Source of the DNA: a virus
Reading direction: 5' to 3' (one strand)
Length of the DNA: 30,512 bases
Virus record (IMG/VR): IMGVR_UViG_3300030105_002630
Span: 1-30,512 of that record
In this document: one piece after another, positions 22,290-29,877 of the stretch
Layout of the letters: the number at the start of each line of letters is the position of its first letter
Numbering within the stretch: position 1 is the stretch's first letter
Notes under the pieces: model-generated
The model's input: only the letters and a program-made list of their open reading frames with translations
Databases searched by the model: none
Told to the model about the DNA's origin: nothing
Position numbers and translations under genes: made by a program

Positions 22290-23190
22290 GTATTAATTTT
22301 TCTAATTCGTGTTTTGACATATCTATTGCATTCCTAGATGAGTGCTCTTCATGTAAATTTTTATTCTGTTTTGTTGTGTGTATAAATACAAAGTCATCAA
22401 CTGTATTTGTATATGGTAGTTCATTTCTACTAATTAATGTTTCGTTAAGTTTTTCACCTGGCCGTTTGCCTATAATCTCCACCTCTTTATCTGACAGATT
22501 TTTGGCTAACGATAATAGATTTACATTCTTCATAATCTTACATAATATAAATGATTCTGTCATTTTCATAGCACTTACTATAGATGTATAAACTAATTCA
22601 GCTGATTCTTCTTTTGAAAACATTAATCGATTCATCCCTGCATCTGTTAACTTTAATGCATTTCCTTTACTAGCTTGTGATATCCAGAATGGTATAACAG
22701 AACCATTACTACCTGCTACATTAGCAAATCTAGTGCAAACAAATTTTGTTTTTTGATTATGATGTTCCATAAACATTTTCTCCATCATCTTTTTTGTATA
22801 GCCATACACACTATCAGGATCACAAGCTTTATCTGTACTAATCCCAACTGTTAATGGAACTCCGGCTCGCACACTAGCTTTAATAACATTAAGACTACCT
22901 CTAATATTTATTTTTATAGCACTAGTTGGATTTTCCTCTGCTAAATTTATATGCTTTAACGCTGCGGAGTGGATTACTATATCAGGCTTAATTTGCTCAA
23001 AAATATTTATTAAATGCTCTAAGTCAAGAATGTCTCCTACATGGCTCTCTACTTTAGGGTAATTTTGTTTTAGTTCTGCAATGTTATTTTCGTTTCTACT
23101 AACATTATAAAACTTATATTTACTATAATATTTTTTTATAAACGCCGTACCCACTGTACCGGTACCTCCTGTTATCAATACTCGCTTCAT
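22273..23190 (-). CDS. PseB-like NAD(P)-dependent nucleotide-sugar 4,6-dehydratase
   Basis: A 305-residue short-chain dehydrogenase-type enzyme from the ATG at 23190, which follows an AGAGGAG site and overlaps the upstream TGA. The Rossmann motif VLITGGTGTVG is at residues 4-14. The catalytic segment has STDKACDP and SVYGYTKK, matching the Asp-Lys and YxxxK residues of FlaA1/PseB-type UDP-GlcNAc 4,6-dehydratases. A CapD-like protein with another substrate is also possible. The product would be an early intermediate for a nonulosonic acid or deoxyamino sugar. The matching aminotransferase (PseC) is not in the window. Confidence 0.85.
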   Translation of the reverse strand: MKRVLITGGTGTVGTAFIKKYYSKYKFYNVSRNENNIAELKQNYPKVESHVGDILDLEHLINIFEQIKPDIVIHSAALKHINLAEENPTSAIKINIRGSLNVIKASVRAGVPLTVGISTDKACDPDSVYGYTKKMMEKMFMEHHNQKTKFVCTRFANVAGSNGSVIPFWISQASKGNALKLTDAGMNRLMFSKEESAELVYTSIVSAMKMTESFILCKIMKNVNLLSLAKNLSDKEVEIIGKRPGEKLNETLISRNELPYTNTVDDFVFIHTTKQNKNLHEEHSSRNAIDMSKHELEKLIHENNI

Positions 23191-24203
23191 ACTATCTCCT
23201 CTAAACACTTTATATATTGCTCTGCTGATGTAAATGTAACACCGCCTGCAATATTATTATCTATAAACTCTTTATACTTACCATGCATTACTTGCTCTGT
23301 TAAGTTCTTGAATATCTCAACTCTGTTAAGATTAACTAATCCGTAATAATCTTTATAACATCCAATTGCACCACTACCTTTAATCAGTATAGTAGGTATA
23401 CCTAACTGTATCGGTTTAAATGCTAAGGTAGATGGAGCAGATAATACTAAAGCTGAATCAGCTATCAACTGATCTATGTTATCTGTATTTGCTACAACAC
23501 TACATTTTAATAAACTGTTAACATACTCTACACTTGCTCTATAATCAGGGTTATCTAATCTTGTCTTTATCTTAACAATAATAGGTAGATTATAATGATT
23601 ACTTATTTCAACTATACCCGTTTCGTTAATGAATCTTTGATCTAAGTTAACAGAGTATGGTGAAGATCTATTACCTAGAAAGTTAGCTATAAGTAGTATG
23701 TGATTATTTCTACGCACCACACTTTTAAGAGTGTCATTTGCTGGAATTCCACCTGTTTTAAAATCCATTTTCACATCATAACTTACACCTAATGCATCAT
23801 GAGGTGTATCTTCATTACCATGTGAATTACCTATGACCATTATATTTTTATCATTACATTCTTGATATAATGCTGGTATGTTATATTCAGACATACTTCT
23901 ATTATCATCAAATATTACTTTACTATACATATTGATATCAATATACGAACTCAAATCCGCACTAATAACATCTCCATGATATTTTATACCAGGTCCATTG
24001 ATAATTTTATCCAAATACTTATTGTATTTGTTTACCATTATTTCACGTTCGTCTATATCACCAATCCACGGTGTCTCATAACTCATTAACCCTATCATAA
24101 ATAAGTCTACTATATATTTATCTGCTAACATAGGGATAATTGGCCATAGTTTCTCTGCTACTCTATGGTTAGTAAATAGTAATAAAACTCTACTCTTTGA
24201 CAT
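23187..24203 (-). CDS. Putative GT-B-like glycosyl- or glycerophosphotransferase
   Basis: A 338-residue protein from the ATG at 24203 (MSKSRVLLLFTNHRVAEKL); an upstream ATG at 24239 lies deeper inside the previous gene. It has two Rossmann-like halves: the first with VLLLFTNHRVAEKLW and NIMVIGNSHGNEDTPHD, the second with HILLIANFLGNRS, SALVLSAPSTLAFKPIQLG and PTILIKGSG. That second part resembles the donor-binding half of GT-B or CDP-glycerol-type transferases. I cannot assign a family. Context supports a role in sugar or polymer transfer. It overlaps the upstream gene by 14 bases and the next by 4. Confidence 0.68.
   Translation of the reverse strand: MSKSRVLLLFTNHRVAEKLWPIIPMLADKYIVDLFMIGLMSYETPWIGDIDEREIMVNKYNKYLDKIINGPGIKYHGDVISADLSSYIDINMYSKVIFDDNRSMSEYNIPALYQECNDKNIMVIGNSHGNEDTPHDALGVSYDVKMDFKTGGIPANDTLKSVVRRNNHILLIANFLGNRSSPYSVNLDQRFINETGIVEISNHYNLPIIVKIKTRLDNPDYRASVEYVNSLLKCSVVANTDNIDQLIADSALVLSAPSTLAFKPIQLGIPTILIKGSGAIGCYKDYYGLVNLNRVEIFKNLTEQVMHGKYKEFIDNNIAGGVTFTSAEQYIKCLEEIV
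23196..23202 (-). promoter_or_regulatory. Strong SD fixing the dehydratase start
   Basis: The transcribed strand reads AGAGGAG 5 bases before the ATG at 23190, inside the last codons of the upstream gene. It makes the start at 23190 much more likely than the in-frame ATG at 23208. Confidence 0.55.
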
Positions 24204-24909
24204 ATCTTTTCTCTCTAGGTAATGTTGCAAATTCATCACTCAATTGCAAGTTTCTATTTTTATAGTAGTGTGCAACAAATGTTTTATTGATAGCGTTAAC
24301 ACGTATATCTGGCTGCTTCCATAATCCGTACATCATAGGTTGCATATCTTCTGTATTCCAATCTGCTACCTCTTTGAACCACCACTCATTAAGTTTAATA
24401 ATGTTGTCTGTATTTCTTCTGAATAATATACCATTTTCATACATTCCTATATCACGTGGATAACCATTGTCTTCATACCTCTTCACCTGATTAATTAGTG
24501 ACTCTTGGCTATCTCTCAAAGGAACTCTCTTTAATCCACCTTCATATGTTTCTTGATATAAACAATTCCTATCACAGTGTTTATGAACAGCTAGATCATA
24601 CTCACCTAAGTAATGTTCAAATAAAGATCTTACATCATATTTGAAATATATCTGGTGATCCATCCATAACCAGGCATCGTATCCTGGTAGTAATTCTTGT
24701 GGAGATGTTTTACACTTTCTTGCAGTCCATCTACCATCTCTCCACACATCCATCTGCCTAACATCCCAGAAGTCAGATTTTAAATATTTACTATTTGTAA
24801 AGCATACATAATCCACACCCTCTTTAGGATGATTATAAGGTATTATGTCACCGTATAAGTAATCAGGATCATCTGTAAATAACGCTGTATAAACTACTAA
24901 CTTCTCCAT
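24190..24909 (-). CDS. DUF616/TOD1-like glycosyltransferase
   Basis: A 239-residue protein starting MEKLVVYTALFTDDPDYLY. The segments VDYVCFTNSKYLKSDFWDVR, RKCKTSPQELLPGYDAWLWMD and ENGILFRRNTDNI match the pattern of DUF616 (TOD1/MUCI70-type) glycosyltransferase-like proteins, with the acidic WMDHQI segment in the likely DxD position. Such proteins are found in bacterial capsule clusters. The acceptor is unknown. The gene starts just after the stop of the upstream GT2 gene, with a GGGTAAT sequence before the ATG. Confidence 0.78.
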   Translation of the reverse strand: MEKLVVYTALFTDDPDYLYGDIIPYNHPKEGVDYVCFTNSKYLKSDFWDVRQMDVWRDGRWTARKCKTSPQELLPGYDAWLWMDHQIYFKYDVRSLFEHYLGEYDLAVHKHCDRNCLYQETYEGGLKRVPLRDSQESLINQVKRYEDNGYPRDIGMYENGILFRRNTDNIIKLNEWWFKEVADWNTEDMQPMMYGLWKQPDIRVNAINKTFVAHYYKNRNLQLSDEFATLPREKRYVKE

Positions 24910-24910
24910 A

Positions 24911-25558
24911 TTACCCTATTCCTTTCCATGTTGCTCCATTAGGAGTCCAATAATGATTACATTTTTGACTACCATCATATAGATAAGTATAATTTTTACT
25001 TACCATATCTATAGCCCAATATCTATCTTCTTTACCTTGAAGTGTTTCGTCAAATGGATTATCTAATAACGTTTGTTTATTATAAAAACAAAATGCATTA
25101 TGTAAAAAGTGACGATCTTCAATTTCTGAGTATAAATTTTGTTTGCGACCATTACCAAAATGACTCCAAATATATCTTTTCGTAATTTTTTTTCCTCTAT
25201 ATATAGGAGTTTGATTACCAAATACTGCGGAATGATATTTTAAATCTTCTTGTATACATCCATAATCTATATTTGTAATTTGTGCATGTGCTGATAAAAT
25301 TAATATAGTTTCATATGTACAATGTTTGACACCTTCATTTAAAGCTGCACCAGGGCTATAATCATCAATAGTTACTATTTTTAACTGTTGTTTAAGTGTT
25401 GGTCTAAACATACTAACAACTTCGATTGAATTATCTGTTGAGTTATTATCAACAATTATAATTTCAGGTTTATTAAAATGATCTAGTACGGATTGTATAG
25501 CAAATCCTATATATTGCTCTTCATTCCTATTTCTTATAATAACACTAATCCTATCCAT
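24911..25558 (-). CDS. Family 2 glycosyltransferase
   Basis: A 215-residue GT-A enzyme from the ATG at 25558 (MDRISVIIRNRNEEQYIG), which a strong SD supports; a longer in-frame version at 25618 would lie inside the NeuB-like gene. Motifs are IIIVDNNSTDNSIEVV (nucleotide binding) and ETILILSAHAQI, with the later FDETLQGKEDRYWAID giving the ED-type catalytic motif. It is probably the transferase closest in function to the CMP-sugar made by the genes upstream, but GT2 members use many donors. Its ATG overlaps the NeuB-like stop by 8 bases. Confidence 0.87.
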   Translation of the reverse strand: MDRISVIIRNRNEEQYIGFAIQSVLDHFNKPEIIIVDNNSTDNSIEVVSMFRPTLKQQLKIVTIDDYSPGAALNEGVKHCTYETILILSAHAQITNIDYGCIQEDLKYHSAVFGNQTPIYRGKKITKRYIWSHFGNGRKQNLYSEIEDRHFLHNAFCFYNKQTLLDNPFDETLQGKEDRYWAIDMVSKNYTYLYDGSQKCNHYWTPNGATWKGIG

Positions 25559-26354
25559 TAAATCTCCCTTCATAATTTTTTCTTGAATCTTCTTCAAAGC
25601 TTTGAAATCCATCTCCATGAGATATAAACATATCTTCTCTTATTTTTATATAGTCTGTTAAATCTTTCATTTGATGTGGTAGTATAGCAAACTTATTATC
25701 TCTACCAGGTAAGTCGTTATCTATCGTAAAGTGCTTCTCAATTACTTCGGCGCCTTCTCCTATAGCAACTTTAGCAGATTCGACTCCTTGAATATGATCT
25801 GAATAACCTATATTACTATTAGTTATTTTCATTAGATTTTTCATTTTTAAAATATTAGCTTGCCTAGGGTCACATGGATAAGTTGATACACAATGCATAA
25901 GAACCCATTCTGCGTCCCCTCTTAACATCTCACTCTGTTTTATTTCTTTTAAAGTTGATGTACCTGTTGACATAAATACAGTTTTAAAATGCAAATTGCA
26001 AAATAAAATCAAATCATGATTTCTTGATTCAAAACTTGGTATTTTAACTTCTTTACAACCCAACTCAACTAATAGTTTTGCATCAGCAATACTAAATACA
26101 CTTGACAAGAACTTAATTCCTATTTTATTACAATAATTAATTAATTCAATATGATCTTCTTTTGATAATTCTGCTTTTTCATAAATTTGTCGTCTACCAT
26201 CATCATCCCAACTTCCTGACTTTAATCTATTTACTGACCAAGTTTGATATTTAGCGTATGTAGCTCCACTATCTTTAGCTGCCTTTGCCATATCTTTTGC
26301 TAGTTGCATATCACCACAATGATTCCATCCTATTTCTGCTATAACTTTTATCAT
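25551..26354 (-). CDS. NeuB/PseI-type nonulosonic acid synthase, short form without SAF domain
   Basis: A 267-residue TIM-barrel enzyme related to sialic, legionaminic and pseudaminic acid synthases, which condense phosphoenolpyruvate with a hexosamine. Family motifs are in order: AEIGWNHCGD, AKYQTW, FLSSVFS, EVKIPSFE, MSTGTS, LMHCVSTYPC, IGYSDHIQG, EKHFTIDNDLPGRDN. Family members are usually about 340 residues with a C-terminal SAF (antifreeze-like) domain that closes over the sugar. Here the protein stops at NYEGRFNG, where that domain would begin. It may work with a different substrate or a separate SAF partner. The start overlaps the upstream stop (ATGA). Confidence 0.9.
   Translation of the reverse strand: MIKVIAEIGWNHCGDMQLAKDMAKAAKDSGATYAKYQTWSVNRLKSGSWDDDGRRQIYEKAELSKEDHIELINYCNKIGIKFLSSVFSIADAKLLVELGCKEVKIPSFESRNHDLILFCNLHFKTVFMSTGTSTLKEIKQSEMLRGDAEWVLMHCVSTYPCDPRQANILKMKNLMKITNSNIGYSDHIQGVESAKVAIGEGAEVIEKHFTIDNDLPGRDNKFAILPHQMKDLTDYIKIREDMFISHGDGFQSFEEDSRKNYEGRFNG
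25564..25570 (-). promoter_or_regulatory. Strong SD embedded in the NeuB-like C-terminus
   Basis: The transcribed strand reads AAGGGAG 5 bases before the ATG at 25558. The same bases encode the last residues of the NeuB-like protein (NYEGRFNG), so the two genes are translationally coupled and the end of NeuB is constrained. Confidence 0.55.
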
Positions 26355-27190
26355 TTATTGTATTCTTTTAATTTTTCTATAAATGTTTGTACTTGTGTAT
26401 CTAATGCATTATATAATGCGTTAGCTATATGAGGTGATATAAAAACATTATCTAGTTTAAGTAAACGATTATCATATTTAATAGGTTCATTTTGTACAAC
26501 ATCCAAAAAAGCTCCTCGTATTTGTTTAGTTGTTAATGCATTAAATAAGTCATCTTCGTTTATAGTTTCTCCACGTCCTATATTTAAAATATATGAATTT
26601 TTATTCATTTTTCCAAATGTTTCTGTGGTAAAGTAGTTAATAGTTTCATGTGATAGCGGAAGTGTATTTATAACAAAATCATAAGGTAATTCTTTAAGAT
26701 TGGTTATATGAGTATGTCTATCCAAATTTGTTATTTTCATTCCTAATGCAGATAATAATCGATCGATCTCTTTTCCAATACGACCATATCCTACTATTAA
26801 ACATGATATTTGATTAAATGGTTTAATATAATCAATATTTTTATCAAATTCCAATCTATTATTTGACATTCTATCTAAACCTCGTAGTAAATGTAAAACT
26901 CCTGCAACAGCATACTCTGCAACACCATTTGAACTATTAGGAGTGTTTGTCACTAATATATCATCTGGTAAATTAAATTTACCTGTACCTGTTTTAGAAA
27001 GATGTACCCATTTTAAATGAGGCATTACTTCAAGATGTTGTTGTGTTATTTTATCGCCCCAATATACTTCTGCATTCGGATTAATAATTGTAGTAATTTT
27101 AACATCACATTGGCTTTCAACCATATGAATCATTTCATCAGTTAATGTATAATTTTTGGTTCTATTACATAGATCAGTGTATACAATCAT
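26351..27190 (-). CDS. D-2-hydroxyacid dehydrogenase
   Basis: A 279-residue NAD(P)-dependent enzyme. The cofactor loop is VGYGRIGKEIDRLL near residue 145. The catalytic residues are present: Arg in NIGRGETINEDD, Glu in VVQNEP, His in FISPHIANAL. The family interconverts 2-keto acids and D-2-hydroxy acids. Members are usually 310-340 residues, so this one is a little short at the N-terminus. It lies between the NeuB-like and enolase-family genes, with 4-base overlaps on both sides, so it probably acts on a keto acid in the same pathway. No such step is part of the classic sialic or pseudaminic routes. Confidence 0.87.
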   Translation of the reverse strand: MIVYTDLCNRTKNYTLTDEMIHMVESQCDVKITTIINPNAEVYWGDKITQQHLEVMPHLKWVHLSKTGTGKFNLPDDILVTNTPNSSNGVAEYAVAGVLHLLRGLDRMSNNRLEFDKNIDYIKPFNQISCLIVGYGRIGKEIDRLLSALGMKITNLDRHTHITNLKELPYDFVINTLPLSHETINYFTTETFGKMNKNSYILNIGRGETINEDDLFNALTTKQIRGAFLDVVQNEPIKYDNRLLKLDNVFISPHIANALYNALDTQVQTFIEKLKEYNK

Positions 27191-28260
27191 AACTTAAAGT
27201 TTTTTGATTTATTTAACATATACTTATCTTTGACTTTATCTGAGATATATATTCCAATACCAATATTCTCGGATTGTATTTCATCGTTTATCTGAAGCTC
27301 CATCATGGGTACTTCTAAATAAGATACATCAAACGCTTTTGCAAAATGTTTATTAGCATTAATTGCTACTTGACTACCCCATACATGCATTGCTGTGTTA
27401 TTTTTTCCATATGTATTAACAATAGCTGCACAATCTCTAATACCGCCACTGTTTGTTACATCTGGTTGTATAATATCAACAGCATGGATATCTTTATATA
27501 AATTAAATTCTAACATTTGATTTAATGCTTCTCCGCCGGCAATAGAGATATTACTTTTACTACGTAGACGTGCATATGTATAAGCATCTGTTGGTATAAA
27601 TGGTTCTTCCAACCAGTAAGTATCAAACATTTCAAGCTCATTAGTCCATTTTAGTGCGGTTTCAAAATCCCACTTTGTTGGATTTGTACCCATAATTGCA
27701 TCTACCATTAATGTATGAGAACCTAAACACTCTCTGGCTATCGATAATCGTTGTAAGTCAATATCTTTATCCTGTAAACCAATTCTCATTTTATATGATG
27801 TATAACCTTTGTCAAGAATCATTTTTACATCTTGCTCTATCTGCTCTGGCGTAAATACAGCTGATCCGTTGCTGGCATATTCAGGTATTTCGTTATCACC
27901 ACCTAAATACTCATATAACGGAACACCTTGTGCTTTACTTATAATATCATGTAATGCAATATCAATGCCACTCGATATACATTTAATTAAACCACTCCGT
28001 CCAATGTACGGTATATTATTTAATACATCTATACTACTCACTTCTGAGCCAATTAAATAGGATTCTAAGTATTTTACTGTTGGTTCAATTAATTCTGCAC
28101 AATATACACCGGCATATGTTTCGCCAAATCCTACCATACCACATTCAGTATGTACCTCTACAATACCAATATTCTTCGTATCACTTTGATATCCATAATA
28201 TGTATGACCACCTTTTACCGGTGATGATAATCCGTATCCTATAACTTTACTTATTTTCAT
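27187..28260 (-). CDS. Mandelate racemase/muconate lactonizing-type enzyme (acid-sugar dehydratase-like)
   Basis: A 357-residue enolase-superfamily enzyme. The N-terminal capping domain contains GHTYYGYQSD and GMVGFGETYAG. The barrel shows YKMRIG (catalytic Lys strand), metal ligands Asp in LMVDAIMG, Glu in WLEEPF and Glu in AGGEALN, and a His-Asp dyad from IQPDVTNSGG and MHVWGSQ. This set fits the mandelate racemase subgroup, many of whose members dehydrate acid sugars to 2-keto-3-deoxy acids. The substrate cannot be told from sequence. Its position between CMP-sugar synthetase and hydroxyacid dehydrogenase genes suggests an acid-sugar step in glycan synthesis. It overlaps NeuA by 14 bases. 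Confidence 0.9.
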   Translation of the reverse strand: MKISKVIGYGLSSPVKGGHTYYGYQSDTKNIGIVEVHTECGMVGFGETYAGVYCAELIEPTVKYLESYLIGSEVSSIDVLNNIPYIGRSGLIKCISSGIDIALHDIISKAQGVPLYEYLGGDNEIPEYASNGSAVFTPEQIEQDVKMILDKGYTSYKMRIGLQDKDIDLQRLSIARECLGSHTLMVDAIMGTNPTKWDFETALKWTNELEMFDTYWLEEPFIPTDAYTYARLRSKSNISIAGGEALNQMLEFNLYKDIHAVDIIQPDVTNSGGIRDCAAIVNTYGKNNTAMHVWGSQVAINANKHFAKAFDVSYLEVPMMELQINDEIQSENIGIGIYISDKVKDKYMLNKSKNFKL

Positions 28261-28945
28261 TTTCTAATATAAACTTTGCTAACATTAAATCTCTAGGTTC
28301 ATCAATGTTAATAGTTCTTTCTTGAGACATAATATATGGTCTAGTTATAGGACCTAATCTTCGCTCTTTAATGTTAATTTGTTCCCATTTCATAGCATAT
28401 ATTGATCCATTTCTTACATACGCTGGTGGTTGTAGATCTTGTCTTCTTTGGCCAGGAATATCTGGATCTTCCTCAGGATTTAATCCTATTAATACATCAT
28501 CTACAATATACTTTACTCTAGAAGGATGATTGTCCCATATTCTTACAACTGATACAACTGAATCGGCTTTTGTAGAATCTAGTTTATCTATAACTCCATC
28601 TATATCTTCTACTGTTTTAAGTGGATTAGTACACATAATTTCTATAACATAATCATATGTATTTAGTGTGCTGTTTAACACTTCTAATAATCCATCTGCA
28701 GAAGTTTGGGTATCAGCTACTTTTTTTCTTTTAAAACATTCTATTTTATTATTTAAACATACCTGTTCAATATCAACATCATCGGTTGCAACGATATATC
28801 TATCTATATATTTACTTTTGATAACTTCATCAGTAGTATAAGATAACAATGGTTTATCATTAATTGAAACAATATTTTTTTTAATAATTCCTCTACTGCC
28901 TCCACGAGCAAGTGTAATAGCTAAAACTGTTTTTCTGTTTATCAT
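28247..28945 (-). CDS. CMP-nonulosonic acid synthetase (NeuA/PseF type)
   Basis: A 232-residue nucleotidyltransferase with the NeuA/KdsB-family opening LAITLARGGSRGIIKKNI (residues 8-25), followed by DKPLLSYT and YIVATDDVDI. Later motifs are MCTNPLKTVEDIDG and VRNGSIYAMKW, ending RTINIDEPRDLMLAK. It should activate a 3-deoxy-2-keto sugar acid with CTP to give the CMP-sugar used by glycosyltransferases. Together with the NeuB-like gene three genes downstream it shows that the pathway product is a nonulosonic or similar acid. The start overlaps the upstream stop (ATGA). Confidence 0.9.
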   Translation of the reverse strand: MINRKTVLAITLARGGSRGIIKKNIVSINDKPLLSYTTDEVIKSKYIDRYIVATDDVDIEQVCLNNKIECFKRKKVADTQTSADGLLEVLNSTLNTYDYVIEIMCTNPLKTVEDIDGVIDKLDSTKADSVVSVVRIWDNHPSRVKYIVDDVLIGLNPEEDPDIPGQRRQDLQPPAYVRNGSIYAMKWEQINIKERRLGPITRPYIMSQERTINIDEPRDLMLAKFILENENK

Positions 28946-29877
28946 AAGTCAAAGCTTTTAAGTGGTCCGTTGATTGGATCATGATGATAAAAATTCCATA
29001 ACAATGTATCTTGATAACTCTCTTTAACAGCTTCAAAGGAATTCCTATCTCCGTAATTAAATCCCCACCTATTCTCCCACACTTCATGATGGTTAAATTT
29101 ACTAAAATAATGCTCACGTGTCTTTACATCACCAATTGGTGAATTCTCAGGTATACCATATGGTGTTTTTGTGTTCTGATCGTGGGCTAGACAAAATTGG
29201 GGTAACACAATATTATATACGTTTTTGTTTAAAAATTGGAAAGCTATATCATCCCATGAATGGAACATATGATATTCTGATGTAGGTATTATATGTTTTT
29301 GATATTGTGCAATATTTATCACACCAACAGTCCACATAATTGATTCAACAGCATATGGCTTATTCCACTTATCATCATACCTTACACGTGTCTTGGGCCA
29401 ATATTTATTACTTCTGTAATATAAATCTCCAGGCTCTAGTGGTGTTCTAGCTGTTGTTCGTAAAGGTGTATTGTCACCATCATAATCCTTAATCTCATAA
29501 CTATCATGTAATATATTAAACCCAATTGTTCCAAAATTACTTAAATCTGTTTCTGTAAGATATGTATTGAGTTTATTAAAGAAGTCAGGCGTTTTAGGAT
29601 AACAGTCATGTGAAAAGTATAGTATATATTCAATACCACGCTTTTTATAATAATTACTTGCTGTCTCTAGATTCCACAACATACCTCGTTGATCTCTGTC
29701 CATGTATAATACATCTTGCTCTTTGCATATTTGCTTACCTAACTTTTTCTGCTCAGGGGTTGAATCTTCATCAATGCTAATTATTTCATATCCGTCTGTA
29801 TTTACCTGACTACACCAGTTACCAAGTAGTTGATAATTATTTCTACTTGTAAAAACTATTCCAATTTTTTTAACCAT
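28942..29877 (-). CDS. Glycosyltransferase-like protein
   Basis: A 311-residue protein starting MVKKIGIVFTSRNNYQLLG, with EIISIDEDSTPEQKKLG and an acidic ILYFSHDCYPKTPDF motif at about residue 90 as in GT-A enzymes. A FHSWDDIAFQFLNK segment supplies a possible catalytic DD. The C-terminal ~80 residues are rich in His, Tyr and Trp (FNHHEVWENRWGFNYG). I assign it as a glycosyltransferase by motif order and context; substrate unknown. The stop overlaps the NeuA start and its start overlaps the Gmd stop by 8 bases. Confidence 0.8.
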   Translation of the reverse strand: MVKKIGIVFTSRNNYQLLGNWCSQVNTDGYEIISIDEDSTPEQKKLGKQICKEQDVLYMDRDQRGMLWNLETASNYYKKRGIEYILYFSHDCYPKTPDFFNKLNTYLTETDLSNFGTIGFNILHDSYEIKDYDGDNTPLRTTARTPLEPGDLYYRSNKYWPKTRVRYDDKWNKPYAVESIMWTVGVINIAQYQKHIIPTSEYHMFHSWDDIAFQFLNKNVYNIVLPQFCLAHDQNTKTPYGIPENSPIGDVKTREHYFSKFNHHEVWENRWGFNYGDRNSFEAVKESYQDTLLWNFYHHDPINGPLKSFDL

